Part shown: positions 14,271-22,300 of the stretch, one piece after another
Layout: each line of letters starts with the position of its first letter
How positions within the stretch are numbered: position 1 is the first letter of the stretch
Assembly: GCA_017539885.1 (NCBI GenBank)
Contig: JAFYCC010000010.1
Span: 1 to 24,272 of the forward strand
Direction of reading: 5' to 3'
Length of the DNA: 24,272 nt
From: Oscillospiraceae bacterium
GTDB taxonomy: Bacteria; Bacillota_A; Clostridia; Oscillospirales; Oscillospiraceae
The notes under the pieces: generated by a model
Told to the model about the DNA's origin: nothing
Databases searched by the model: none
The model's input: only the letters and a program-made list of their open reading frames with translations
Position numbers and translations under genes: made by a program

Positions 14271-14279
14271 TGGTATAAT
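14271..14279 (+). promoter_or_regulatory. Extended -10 promoter element before the activase genes
   Basis: TGG followed by a perfect TATAAT (14274-14279), without a good -35 at 17 bp. Transcription would begin near 14286, inside the left arm of the hairpin at 14282-14312. Confidence 0.5.
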
Positions 14280-14281
14280 GC

Positions 14282-14321
14282 CCTTCGGATCGCCGACCCG
14301 GCGGTCCGAAGGCTGTTTTTT
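14282..14321 (+). terminator. Terminator or attenuator directly in front of the activase gene
   Basis: CCTTCGGA-t-CGCCG, ACC, CGGCG-g-TCCGAAGG followed by CTG and six T's: a textbook intrinsic terminator. It ends the regulator transcript 70 bp after its stop. It also ends only 17 bases before ATG 14339, so every transcript entering the activase gene must read through it. Confidence 0.8.
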
Positions 14322-14338
14322 GTGAGGATCTTAAAGTG

Positions 14339-17275
14339 ATGCGTATCGGCCTTGACGTCGGTTCCACTACGCTCAAGTGCGTCGTGCTCGACGACGAAGA
14401 TAAAATCGTCTATAAGGACTACAAACGGCACTATTCGCGAATCGCGGAGATGTCCGCGGGCATGCTGCGGGACGTCATCCGGGAAACGGGGCTGAAAGAT
14501 GCGTTTCTGTGCGTATCCGGCAGCGCAGGCATGGGCCTGGCGCAGGAACTCTCGCTCGGCTTTTCTCAGGAAGTCTACGCCACACGCGCCGCGGTACGTA
14601 GGCTGTCTCCGGATACGGATACGGTGATCGAACTCGGCGGGGAGGACGCGAAGATCCTTTTCGTCACCGGAATGCCCGAAGTGCGCATGAACGGTTCCTG
14701 CGCGGGCGGTACCGGCGCGTTCATCGATCAGATGGCGACGCTGCTCGGCGTCACGCCGGACGAACTCAACGCCCTTGCCGAGAAGCATACGCGCGTGCAC
14801 AGCATCGCAAGCCGCTGCGGCGTCTTTGCCAAGAGCGATCTTCAGGCGCTGCTCAATCAGGGCGCGACGCGTGAGGACGTTGCGGCGAGCATCTTTTTTG
14901 CCGTCGTGAATCAGACCGTCGCCGGACTTGCCCAGGGGCGGGAGATCGGCGGACACGTTCTGTATCTGGGAGGACCTCTCTCGTTTCTGCCGTTTTTGCG
15001 CGGCGCGTTCGACGAGGTGCTTGGAACGAAAGGCGTATGTCCGCAGGACTCCCTGTATTTCGTCGCCTATGGCGCTGCGATCGCCCCGGACGCGGACGTG
15101 TGCGAGCTGGAGGCGCTTGCGCAGCGCATGGAGACTTTCGCCCCGGCAGGGGGGTATCTCCGATGCGCACCGCTGTTCGGATCACAGGCGGATTACGATG
15201 CTTTCCGCGCGCGTCACGACGCGGAATCCGTCCCGACGGACGCGCCGCTGCTCCGGGACGGTGCGCTGTGGCTCGGCATCGATGCCGGGTCAACGACTGT
15301 AAAATGCGCAGCAGTAAACAGTGAAGGCGGCATCGTCTTTTCCAGATACGTTCCTAACAGCGGGAATCCAGTCCCGATCGTGCGGCAGTTTCTGATGGAT
15401 ATCCTTGACGCGTTTCCGCAGGCGGTCATTCGAGGCGCCGCTAGCACGGGCTACGGCGAGGAGATCGTCAAACAGGCTTTTTCGCTTGACTTCGGCGTCG
15501 TGGAGACCATCGCGCACTTCACGGCCGCGCGCGCCTTCCAGCCGCAGGTCGATTTCATCATCGACATAGGCGGACAGGACATCAAGTGCTTCCGCATCCG
15601 CGGCGGCGCGATCGACAATATCTTCCTGAACGAGGCCTGTTCTTCAGGCTGCGGCAGCTTCCTGCAGAGCTTTGCCGGCGCGCTGGGCTATACGCCGCAG
15701 GCGTTTGCCGAACTCGGCCTGTTCGCGCCGGCGCCCGTCGATCTCGGCAGCCGCTGCACCGTGTTTATGAATTCCTCGGTCAAGCAGGCGCAGAAGGACG
15801 GCGCGACCGTGGAGTGTATTTCCGCCGGCCTTTCGATCAGCGTCGTTAAAAACGCGCTTTACAAGGTCATCCGGGCGTCTAAAGCCTCGGAACTCGGAAA
15901 GCATATCGTCGTGCAGGGCGGCACCTTCATGAACGACGCCGTGCTGCGCGCTTTTGAGCAGGAGACGGGACAGAACGTTGTCAGGCCGTCCATCGCAGGC
16001 CTGATGGGCGCTTACGGCGCCGCGCTCTACGCCAGACAGATGTTTACGGGGGAACAGTCCTCCGTCCTGTCGCGCGAAGAACTGGAGAACTTCAGCCACG
16101 AGGCGCGAAGCACGCAGTGCGCAGGCTGCACCAACCGCTGCCGCCTGACGGTCAATATCTTCTCCGGCGGCAGACGCTATATTTCCGGAAACATGTGCGA
16201 AAAGCCCGTGACCGGCAGGAAGAGCGGCGACGAACTCAATCTGTTTGCTTACAAGCGTGAGAAACTGGCGTCCTATGTGAGCGCAGGAGGCGCAAGAGGG
16301 AAGATCGGCATGCCGATGGCGCTCAATCTGTACGACATGCTGCCGTTCTGGCACGCGTTTTTCGGCACGCTCGGGTTTGAACTTGTCACGTCGCCGGTTT
16401 CTGACCGTGCCCTGTACTTCAAAGGACAGCATACGATCCCCTCGGATACCGTGTGCTATCCGGCAAAGCTCGTGCACGGACATATCGAGTCGCTGCTGGA
16501 GACGGACGTGGACGCGATCTTCTATCCCTGCATGAGCTACAACTTTGACGAGGGACTCGGCGACAACCATTACAACTGCCCTGTCGTAGCCTATTACCCG
16601 GAAGTCATCGCGGCGAACGTAAAGGCACTGTCCGGGAAGAGATTCATTTACGATTATATCGGCGTCCATCGCCGCAGGGATTTCCCGGTCAAGATGCAGA
16701 AGATCTTCGCGAAGTACTTTCCGGAGATCCCGCTTCGCGAGTTCAGGCAGGCCTCTGATGCGGCTTACGCTGCGAGGGAGGCCTATCTGGCGGATGTCCG
16801 TGCGAAGGGCGCGGAGTATCTCGCTGAGGCCCGACGGCGCGGCATGCCTGTGATCGTGCTGGCCGGCAGGCCATATCATCTCGACAACGAGGTCTGCCAC
16901 GGCATCGACAGGCTCATTGGCGAATGCGGCGCGGCCGTGATCTGCGAGGACGCTTTCTGCGCGGGCGTCGAGCGCTTTCCCACAAAGGTGCTCAACCAGT
17001 GGACCTACCATTCGCGGATGTATGCCGCTGCGAAACGGATCGCCGAGAGCGGCGACAGGGACGTGAATCTCGTGCAGCTCGTCAGCTTCGGCTGCGGCGT
17101 CGACGCGATCACCACGGACGAGGTGCGCAGCATCCTCGAGCGCGCGGGACGCATCTACACGCAGATCAAGATCGACGAGATCACGAATCCGGGCGCCGTG
17201 CGCATCCGGCTGCGGAGCCTGTTCGCAGCGCTCGAGCAGCAGAAACGGGAGGAGGCGGAGCATGGCAAGGCGTAA
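14339..17275 (+). CDS. 2-hydroxyacyl-CoA dehydratase activase-related protein (double ASKHA plus DUF2229)
   Basis: A 978-residue protein. ASKHA domain 1 (about 1-255) opens with MRIGLDVGSTTLKCVVLDD and has cluster cysteines Cys121 (SCAGGTGAF) and Cys160 (SRCGVFAKS). ASKHA domain 2 (about 310-585) opens with LWLGIDAGSTTVKCAAV and has Cys434 and Cys473 (SRCTVF). Both pairs are 39 residues apart, as in HgdC, where they ligate a 4Fe-4S cluster bridging a dimer that injects electrons by ATP hydrolysis. A CAGCTNRC motif (594-601) follows, then a DUF2229 region (about 650-880; DTVCYPAKLVHGH). Function of the long form is unproven; low-potential electron delivery to a dehydratase-like or other Fe-S partner is inference. 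GTG 14336 is an alternative start with slightly better spacing from AGGA; ATG fits family starts. It overlaps the next gene by 14 bases. Confidence 0.9.
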   Translation: MRIGLDVGSTTLKCVVLDDEDKIVYKDYKRHYSRIAEMSAGMLRDVIRETGLKDAFLCVSGSAGMGLAQELSLGFSQEVYATRAAVRRLSPDTDTVIELGGEDAKILFVTGMPEVRMNGSCAGGTGAFIDQMATLLGVTPDELNALAEKHTRVHSIASRCGVFAKSDLQALLNQGATREDVAASIFFAVVNQTVAGLAQGREIGGHVLYLGGPLSFLPFLRGAFDEVLGTKGVCPQDSLYFVAYGAAIAPDADVCELEALAQRMETFAPAGGYLRCAPLFGSQADYDAFRARHDAESVPTDAPLLRDGALWLGIDAGSTTVKCAAVNSEGGIVFSRYVPNSGNPVPIVRQFLMDILDAFPQAVIRGAASTGYGEEIVKQAFSLDFGVVETIAHFTAARAFQPQVDFIIDIGGQDIKCFRIRGGAIDNIFLNEACSSGCGSFLQSFAGALGYTPQAFAELGLFAPAPVDLGSRCTVFMNSSVKQAQKDGATVECISAGLSISVVKNALYKVIRASKASELGKHIVVQGGTFMNDAVLRAFEQETGQNVVRPSIAGLMGAYGAALYARQMFTGEQSSVLSREELENFSHEARSTQCAGCTNRCRLTVNIFSGGRRYISGNMCEKPVTGRKSGDELNLFAYKREKLASYVSAGGARGKIGMPMALNLYDMLPFWHAFFGTLGFELVTSPVSDRALYFKGQHTIPSDTVCYPAKLVHGHIESLLETDVDAIFYPCMSYNFDEGLGDNHYNCPVVAYYPEVIAANVKALSGKRFIYDYIGVHRRRDFPVKMQKIFAKYFPEIPLREFRQASDAAYAAREAYLADVRAKGAEYLAEARRRGMPVIVLAGRPYHLDNEVCHGIDRLIGECGAAVICEDAFCAGVERFPTKVLNQWTYHSRMYAAAKRIAESGDRDVNLVQLVSFGCGVDAITTDEVRSILERAGRIYTQIKIDEITNPGAVRIRLRSLFAALEQQKREEAEHGKA

Positions 17276-18566
17276 GGAGAGCGGAGACAGACCGGAATTC
17301 ACGGCGGAAATGCGCAGGGATTACACGATCCTTCTGCCGAACATGTGCTCCATCCACTTCGAGATTATCAAGAACGTCTTCCTGAACCACGGCTATAAGG
17401 TCGAACTCCTGACTACGACCGGCCGGGAGATCGTGGACGAGGGCCTGAAATACGTACACAACGACACCTGCTATCCCGCGCTGCTTACGATCGGACAGAT
17501 GATGAATGCGCTGCACAGCGGGAAATATGATCTCAACAAGGTCGCGCTCGTGATGACGCAGACGGGCGGCGGCTGCCGTGCGAGCAATTACATCCATCTC
17601 CTGCGAAAAGCGCTTCAGGCCGACGGCCTGGGACACATCCCGGTGATCAGCCTTTCTGCGGCAGGGCTTGAGAAAAACAGCGGATTCAAGATCACGCTAC
17701 CGATGCTGCGCGCGGCGCTTGCGGGACTGCTCTACGGGGACGAACTGATGCTGCTGTCCAACCAGACGCGCCCCTATGAGAAGCGTGCAGGGGAGACGGA
17801 CGCGCTCGTGGCGCAGTGGGTCGGGCGGCTGAGCGAACTCTTCCGGGACAGAAAAGCCTATCAGCGGCGCGTGATGCCGCACTGGCTGGAGGAGATCGAA
17901 CGGTCTTTTGCCTCGATCCCACGCGAGAACCGGCCTGAAGTCATAAAGGTCGGCATCGTCGGCGAGATCTACGTCAAGTATTCGCCGCTTGCCAACAATC
18001 ATCTTGAGGAGTTCCTCGCTTCGCAGGGCTGTGAAGTCATGGTGCCGGGACTGCTGGGCTTTCTGCTCTACTGTACGGACAATCCCGTCGAGGACATCGA
18101 CCTCTACGGCGGAACGCGCTTCAAACGCCTGACGCGTCTCATAGCAGCAAAGTACCTGCGCGGCTTTGAAGACGAACTGATCCGCGCCGTGGAGAGAGGC
18201 GGAAACTTCACCGCACCGTGGCCGCATGAGAAGCTCTTCGAGGCCGGCAAGACGGTGATCGGAAGCGGCTGCAAGATGGGGGAGGGCTGGCTGCTCACGG
18301 CCGAAATGGTGGAACTGATCTCCCACGGCTATTCCAACATCGTCTGCACGCAGCCGTTCGGCTGCCTGCCGAACCACATCGTCGGCAAGGGAATGATCCG
18401 GAAACTGCGCGAGCGCTTTGAGGGATCGAACATCGTCGCCATCGACTACGACCCGGGCGCGACGCGCGTCAATCAGGAGAACCGCATCAAGCTGATGCTC
18501 GCCGTCGCGCGGGAGAACATGGCCGCAGCGGAAACGCGCACAGAGAGTGCGCACGCTGCAGTATAA
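17262..18566 (+). CDS. HgdB-like component paired with the activase-related protein
   Basis: A 434-residue protein corresponding to the C-terminal third of the long (about 1,400-residue) activase-related proteins. It is related to the 2-hydroxyglutaryl-CoA dehydratase subunit fold. Recognisable blocks are YTILLPNMCSIHFE near 21-34, EGLKYVHNDTCYPALL with Cys70, VMTQTGGGCRASNY with Cys105, GSGCKMGEGW with Cys337, and CTQPFGCLPNHIVGKGM with Cys362 and Cys368. The cysteines are candidate Fe-S ligands. ATG 17262 lies inside the end of the upstream gene, in another frame, behind a purine-rich GGAGGCGGAGC site, so this is a genuine coupled second gene rather than a frameshift remnant. Together the two products total 1,412 residues, close to the fused form. 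No other dehydratase subunit is present. Confidence 0.88.
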   Translation: MARRKESGDRPEFTAEMRRDYTILLPNMCSIHFEIIKNVFLNHGYKVELLTTTGREIVDEGLKYVHNDTCYPALLTIGQMMNALHSGKYDLNKVALVMTQTGGGCRASNYIHLLRKALQADGLGHIPVISLSAAGLEKNSGFKITLPMLRAALAGLLYGDELMLLSNQTRPYEKRAGETDALVAQWVGRLSELFRDRKAYQRRVMPHWLEEIERSFASIPRENRPEVIKVGIVGEIYVKYSPLANNHLEEFLASQGCEVMVPGLLGFLLYCTDNPVEDIDLYGGTRFKRLTRLIAAKYLRGFEDELIRAVERGGNFTAPWPHEKLFEAGKTVIGSGCKMGEGWLLTAEMVELISHGYSNIVCTQPFGCLPNHIVGKGMIRKLRERFEGSNIVAIDYDPGATRVNQENRIKLMLAVARENMAAAETRTESAHAAV

Positions 18567-18637
18567 AAAAACGCCGTCCGAGTCGCGGGCTGAGCCGCCG
18601 CGGACAGCAAATCTGAATACGCATGCGCATCGCTGAA

Positions 18638-18672
18638 GAGAGCCGGCAGGGGAGACACCCCCGCCGGCTCTC
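18638..18672 (+). terminator. Hairpin downstream of the activase operon
   Basis: GAGAGCCGGC-a-GGGG / CCCC-c-GCCGGCTCTC, a very stable stem of 14 pairs with one mismatch. It is followed by ATAAACAT rather than a T run, so the function may be termination or mRNA end protection. Confidence 0.5.
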
Positions 18673-18692
18673 ATAAACATGGTATAAAAGAG

Positions 18693-18716
18693 TTTCCCCC
18701 TCTTGCGAGGGGGAAA
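18693..18716 (-). terminator. Terminator of the NlpC/P60 gene
   Basis: A perfect 10-bp stem, TTTCCCCCTC / GAGGGGGAAA, with a TTGC loop. On the minus strand it is followed by CTCTTTTATA. It starts 17 bp after the stop at 18734. Confidence 0.7.
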
Positions 18717-18733
18717 TCATTATATTCGTCGTA

Positions 18734-19612
18734 TCACTCTACGATGCGTCGCGCTGCGTAATAATGGTTGTTGTAATACCGTTCGCTCAGAGAACTGATC
18801 GTCACGCAGCCCTGCCCGGAGGAGGCGTGGATGAACTGATCGTCACCGATGTAGATGCCGACGTGTCCGATATAGCCGTAGCCGCTGTTCGTAAAACAGA
18901 TCACATCGCCGGGCTGCAGTTCGCTGCGGTCGACAGCGACGCCGTTGGAGTAGATGCTCGCCGCCGTGCGGTTGATCGTATAGCCGTTTTCCTTATAGCA
19001 GTAATGCACCAGACCCGAGCAGTCGAAACCCTTCGGAGAGGTGCCGGCCCATACGTAAGGAACACCGAGGAACTGCTTGGCGTAGTCCACGATCGCCTGT
19101 CCCTTGCTTGCGGAGGGTTCCGGGAACTCCTGTTCGTTCAGAACCAGGAAATCGCTGTGCACGTAACCGGTCGTGCCCTTGTAGGTGACCTTGTACCATT
19201 CGCCGGAAACGCCGACGACAGCCATCTCCGTGCCGGTATTGTAATTGTTCAGCACTCTCGCGACGTAATTGGCTTCGCTGCGCATACGTACGCCGACCCC
19301 GCGGATCACGCCCGTGCCGAAATCAGCATCCAGCGACTCGCGGATATCCAGATAATCTCCGGACATATACCCCTCTACGCCGTTGCAGAGGACCCTGCAC
19401 CAATTGTCGCTGCGTACTTCTTCGACGACGACAGGCTGGTTCTGGTAGACGACGGCGATGACCTCGGCCCCGGTGTTCGGCAGCGTCCGGAAATTCAGCG
19501 CGTCCGTGCTGACAACGGCGCCGCCCGTATTTGCCGCGAACGCACTGCCTGCCAGTATGATACAGCACAGCGCCGCGGCGAGCAGAAAGCCCTTCGCGTA
19601 TTTCAGTCTCAT
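18734..19612 (-). CDS. Secreted SH3-domain NlpC/P60 (C40) cell-wall peptidase
   Basis: A 292-residue exported endopeptidase likely cutting peptide stems of peptidoglycan. A signal peptide (residues 1-26, LAAALCCIILAGSAFA) is followed by two bacterial SH3 domains (about 29-90, with LNFRTLPNTGAEVIAVV, and about 100-155, with VRMRSEANYVARVL). The catalytic NlpC/P60 domain spans about 168-292: Cys198 in FDCSGLVHYCY, His250 in GHVGIYIG, and His262 in FIHASSG form the usual triad. ATG 19612 is chosen because it begins directly at the signal peptide; its ribosome binding site is weak (GGGAAGTGG). A frame from 19654 would add a charged stretch in front. A hairpin (19640-19662) without a T run separates it from the upstream 97-aa gene, so partial co-transcription is possible. 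Confidence 0.92.
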   Translation of the reverse strand: MRLKYAKGFLLAAALCCIILAGSAFAANTGGAVVSTDALNFRTLPNTGAEVIAVVYQNQPVVVEEVRSDNWCRVLCNGVEGYMSGDYLDIRESLDADFGTGVIRGVGVRMRSEANYVARVLNNYNTGTEMAVVGVSGEWYKVTYKGTTGYVHSDFLVLNEQEFPEPSASKGQAIVDYAKQFLGVPYVWAGTSPKGFDCSGLVHYCYKENGYTINRTAASIYSNGVAVDRSELQPGDVICFTNSGYGYIGHVGIYIGDDQFIHASSGQGCVTISSLSERYYNNHYYAARRIVE

Positions 19613-19681
19613 GTTTCCACTTCCCGAATGTTCCGTTCCGCGCCGGCGTGTCATTCCGGCGCAGAACCTGTTTCTATGTAT

Positions 19682-19975
19682 TTATTTCTGTGCGAGAGCG
19701 CGTTCGAGCCAGACACTCGCCACGTCCATTGCGGCGTACAGGCTGTCCTTCTCACTCTTCTTGACGACGCGGTCGCGGCTCTTCAGATCCGGATCGGTCA
19801 GCTGCAGCTGAACGGAGACCTTCGTGGCCACGTCCATGTCCTTGACTTTCTTTGTATCAAGGATTTGCATCATAATGATATACTTGTCGCTCATGCTGCC
19901 GAAATAGATCAGATTGTCCTTCCGGCGCAGGGGATGACCCTTGTATTCCAGCACGGCGTTCGCGGTTCCTGCCAT
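19682..19975 (-). CDS. Conserved small protein of unknown function (97 aa)
   Basis: A compact soluble protein beginning MAGTANAVLEYKGHPLRR, with GSMSDKYIIMMQILDTKKV in the middle and a basic, helical end (KSRDRVVKKSEKDSLYAAMD, VWLERAL). I have the impression that similar short proteins occur in many Clostridia, but I know of no function, and no catalytic motif is visible. No signal peptide or membrane helix is present. ATG 19975 lies 11 bases after GGAGG; a longer frame from 20020 is less likely because it would begin only about 16 nt after the predicted transcription start, without a Shine-Dalgarno. The gene has its own near-consensus promoter (20011-20039), decorated with three phased TGTAAC repeats and a perfect palindrome, so it appears to be tightly regulated. 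Confidence 0.8.
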   Translation of the reverse strand: MAGTANAVLEYKGHPLRRKDNLIYFGSMSDKYIIMMQILDTKKVKDMDVATKVSVQLQLTDPDLKSRDRVVKKSEKDSLYAAMDVASVWLERALAQK

Positions 19976-20001
19976 GTGCGCATACACCTCCAGCTTGATT
20001 A

Positions 20002-20028
20002 TGTAACCGGATTGTAACATGTTGTAAC
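20002..20028. repeat. Three helically phased TGTAAC direct repeats over the -10 region
   Basis: TGTAAC occurs at 20002-20007, 20013-20018 and 20023-20028, with steps of 11 and 10 bp, so all three lie on one face of the helix. They cover the spacer, the -10 and the start site of the promoter at 20011-20039, which suggests binding by a repressor. Confidence 0.6.
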
Positions 20029-20039
20029 TTGGATGTCAA
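20011..20039 (-). promoter_or_regulatory. Near-consensus promoter of the 97-aa protein gene
   Basis: On the minus strand TTGACA (20034-20039), 17 bp, TACAAT (20011-20016). Transcription should start near 20004. Confidence 0.8.
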
Positions 20040-20047
20040 CCGGTTGA
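20036..20047. promoter_or_regulatory. Perfect 12-bp palindrome overlapping the -35 box
   Basis: TCAACCGGTTGA equals its own reverse complement. It overlaps four bases of the TTGACA -35 of the 97-aa protein gene. Confidence 0.5.
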
Positions 20048-20102
20048 AAGAAAAATGACACTAAAACGGGAAGCATGAAATATTATGTAATTATTCCTCC
20101 TG

Positions 20103-22160
20103 TCAGTTGAATTGATCTCCCTGCGCTGCGATCAGGCGCTCCGCATGCTCCCGCAGCGAAGCGTGTTCCGGTTTCTCCAGCCTGGGATCGGTCTCCAGAA
20201 TCTCTTTCGCCGCGGTCTGCGCGGTGCTGAGCACGTCCATGTCCGCGCAGAGATCGGCGATATGCATCTCCGGCAGGCCGTGCTGGCGGTTGCCGAAGAA
20301 ATCGCCGGGTCCGCGCAGGCGCAGATCCTCGCCGGCGATCTTGAAACCGTCGGTCGTCTCTTTCATGACGGCCAGACGTCTGCGGGCGTCCTCGCTGTCC
20401 GAGCCGGAAACGAGAACGCAGTAGCTCTGATGCTTTCCGCGCCCGACGCGGCCGCGCAGCTGATGCAGCTGACTTAGACCGAACCGGTCCGCGTTCTCCA
20501 CGATCATCAGCGCTGCGTTCGGAACGTCCACGCCTACTTCGATGACCGTCGTGGAAACGAGGACGTCCATCTCCCCAGCGGCAAACCGCTGCATGATGGC
20601 GTCTTTTTCCTTGGCCTTCATGCGGCCGTGGATACAGGCGATGCGCAGCTCGGGCAGCTGCTTTTCCTGCAGTTCCTTCGCAAACGCCTCCGCGGATTTC
20701 ACATCTTCCGGAAGCGCTTCGCTCTCTTCCACCATAGGGCAGACGATGAACACCTGGCGCCCTTCGCCGACAAGCCTGCGGATAAACGCGTTGAGACGCG
20801 CCCGGTAGCGTTCGTCCACGACGTAGGTCTCCACTTTCTGACGCCCGGGCGGCAGTTCGTCGATCACGGATACGTCGAGATCGCCGTAGATCATCAGCGC
20901 GAGCGTGCGGGGGATGGGCGTCGCGGACATGACGAGCGTATGCGGATGATCGCCCTTCTGTCCGAGACTGCCGCGCTGCGCGACGCCGAAACGGTGCTGC
21001 TCGTCCGTGATGACAAGGCCGAGATCCCGGAAAGCCACGTCTTCGGTAAGAAGCGCATGCGTACCGACGGCGAGGTCAGCCTCTCCGAGGAGCAGAGCTT
21101 CGCGCGCTTCCCGTTTCTGCTTTGCCGTCATGGAGCCCGTCAGCAGCAGCACCCGGATCCCGAAAGACTCGAGCATGCCGCTGAGCGTGCGGAAATGCTG
21201 CTCTGCGAGGATGCCCGTCGGCGCCATGAATGCAGCCTGACGCCCGTTTCGCACACAGAGCCAGATACAGGCGGCTGCGACGAGCGTCTTGCCGCTGCCG
21301 ACGTCGCCCTGAACGAGACGGTTCATCGGCGTGCCGGAGCACATATCGCCGAAGCATTCTGCGATGGCGCGCTTCTGCGCCCCGGTCGGGGAGAAGGGCA
21401 GCTCGGCGTAGAACGATTCGGGGGATTCGCTTTTCAGAGGCAGGCAGGACTCGCGGTTCCTGCCGGTGCGAAGATATCCGAGCGTGCATACGAGCGTGAA
21501 CAGTTCCTCGAAGATCAGCCGCCGGCGGGCAATGTCCAGAGAGGCATAGTCCGCAGGGAAATGGATGTTTTCGTAGGCGAAGCGCGCCTGACAGAGATTG
21601 TGCTTTTCCCGGACATCCGCGGGGAGCGCGTCAGGCAGATTGTCGCCGCAGGCGGCGAGTCCGCTGCGTACCGCGTCCGTGAACGTCTTCTGAGAGATAC
21701 CGGCCGTAAGCCGGTAGACAGGCATGATCCGGCCCGTCACGCGGTGCTCGGCATCGGGTCTCTCGAAGATCGGATTGGTGAGCGTCATACGGCGCGGCGT
21801 ACCGCCGAGTTTCCCGTAGAAAACGTAGCTGTCGCCCCTGTGCAGCTGCGATTTGTAATAGCTCTGGTTGAAGAAGGTCACATCCACGGCGCCGCTCTCG
21901 TCCACGACACGGAACTTCAGAAGTTCCATCCCCTTGCGGATACGGCTGAGAACAGGCTCGGCGGCGACCATTCCGAGAATGCAGACGGTCTCGTCCGGGG
22001 AACACATCGCGATGGGGCGCAGTGTGGTCCGATCCTCGTAGGCGCGCGGAAAACAGCTTACCAGGCTTCCGAGATCGGTGACGCCGAGCTTCGCGAGCCC
22101 TTTGGCGCGCTGTTCGCCTATGCCCTTGATATAACGGATATCCGTATTGAGCTCTGCCAT
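20103..22160 (-). CDS. recG: ATP-dependent DNA helicase RecG
   Basis: A 685-residue superfamily-2 helicase that reverses stalled forks and branch-migrates Holliday junctions. The N-terminal wedge region (about 1-200) contains IKGIGEQRAKGLAKLGV and an OB-fold segment (KFRVVDESGAVDVTFFNQ). Walker A GDVGSGKT is at 285-292, motif Ia is FMAPTGILAEQHF, and the DExH box is DEQHRFG from 386. Motif III is VMSATPIPRTLAL. Later motifs include VSTTVIEVGVDVPNA and QLHQLRGRVGRG. The C-terminal RecG signature DGFKIAGEDLRLRGPGDFFG is present. ATG 22160 has AGGAGG 6 bases upstream. Longer frames to 22271 run through the promoter and are rejected. Confidence 0.96.
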   Translation of the reverse strand: MAELNTDIRYIKGIGEQRAKGLAKLGVTDLGSLVSCFPRAYEDRTTLRPIAMCSPDETVCILGMVAAEPVLSRIRKGMELLKFRVVDESGAVDVTFFNQSYYKSQLHRGDSYVFYGKLGGTPRRMTLTNPIFERPDAEHRVTGRIMPVYRLTAGISQKTFTDAVRSGLAACGDNLPDALPADVREKHNLCQARFAYENIHFPADYASLDIARRRLIFEELFTLVCTLGYLRTGRNRESCLPLKSESPESFYAELPFSPTGAQKRAIAECFGDMCSGTPMNRLVQGDVGSGKTLVAAACIWLCVRNGRQAAFMAPTGILAEQHFRTLSGMLESFGIRVLLLTGSMTAKQKREAREALLLGEADLAVGTHALLTEDVAFRDLGLVITDEQHRFGVAQRGSLGQKGDHPHTLVMSATPIPRTLALMIYGDLDVSVIDELPPGRQKVETYVVDERYRARLNAFIRRLVGEGRQVFIVCPMVEESEALPEDVKSAEAFAKELQEKQLPELRIACIHGRMKAKEKDAIMQRFAAGEMDVLVSTTVIEVGVDVPNAALMIVENADRFGLSQLHQLRGRVGRGKHQSYCVLVSGSDSEDARRRLAVMKETTDGFKIAGEDLRLRGPGDFFGNRQHGLPEMHIADLCADMDVLSTAQTAAKEILETDPRLEKPEHASLREHAERLIAAQGDQFN

Positions 22161-22185
22161 GTGACACCTCCTTCCTGTGTCCATA

Positions 22186-22214
22186 AATATAGCATACGCG
22201 GGTGAAAAAAGCAA
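22186..22214 (-). promoter_or_regulatory. recG promoter
   Basis: On the minus strand TTGCTT (22209-22214), 17 bp, TATATT (22186-22191), about 25 bp upstream of ATG 22160. The hexamers are identical to those of the His-rich gene promoter but without a GC-tract element. Confidence 0.6.
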
Positions 22215-22236
22215 AGGAAACGGGTCCGGTCCAATA

Positions 22237-22265
22237 TTGCAAGCGCTCCGGGGATGTGGTATGAT
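22237..22265 (+). promoter_or_regulatory. Promoter of the small membrane protein gene
   Basis: TTGCAA (22237-22242), 17 bp, TATGAT (22260-22265) with an extended -10 TGG at 22257-22259. It is divergent from the recG promoter. Confidence 0.65.
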
Positions 22266-22300
22266 AAACATACTTTTTCGGACGGATCGGAGGCTCTGCC

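Noticed and set aside
17200..17300. A frameshift splitting a single activase gene
   Set aside because: The second frame has its own ATG and a purine-rich ribosome binding site, and the break falls at a domain boundary. A sequencing error is still possible but is not needed.
18567..18733. A small RNA gene in the interval after the activase operon
   Set aside because: Only hairpins of convergent genes are visible. A GC-rich stem near 18577-18605, with a run of T's on its minus-strand side, may be a backup terminator; no promoter supports an RNA gene.
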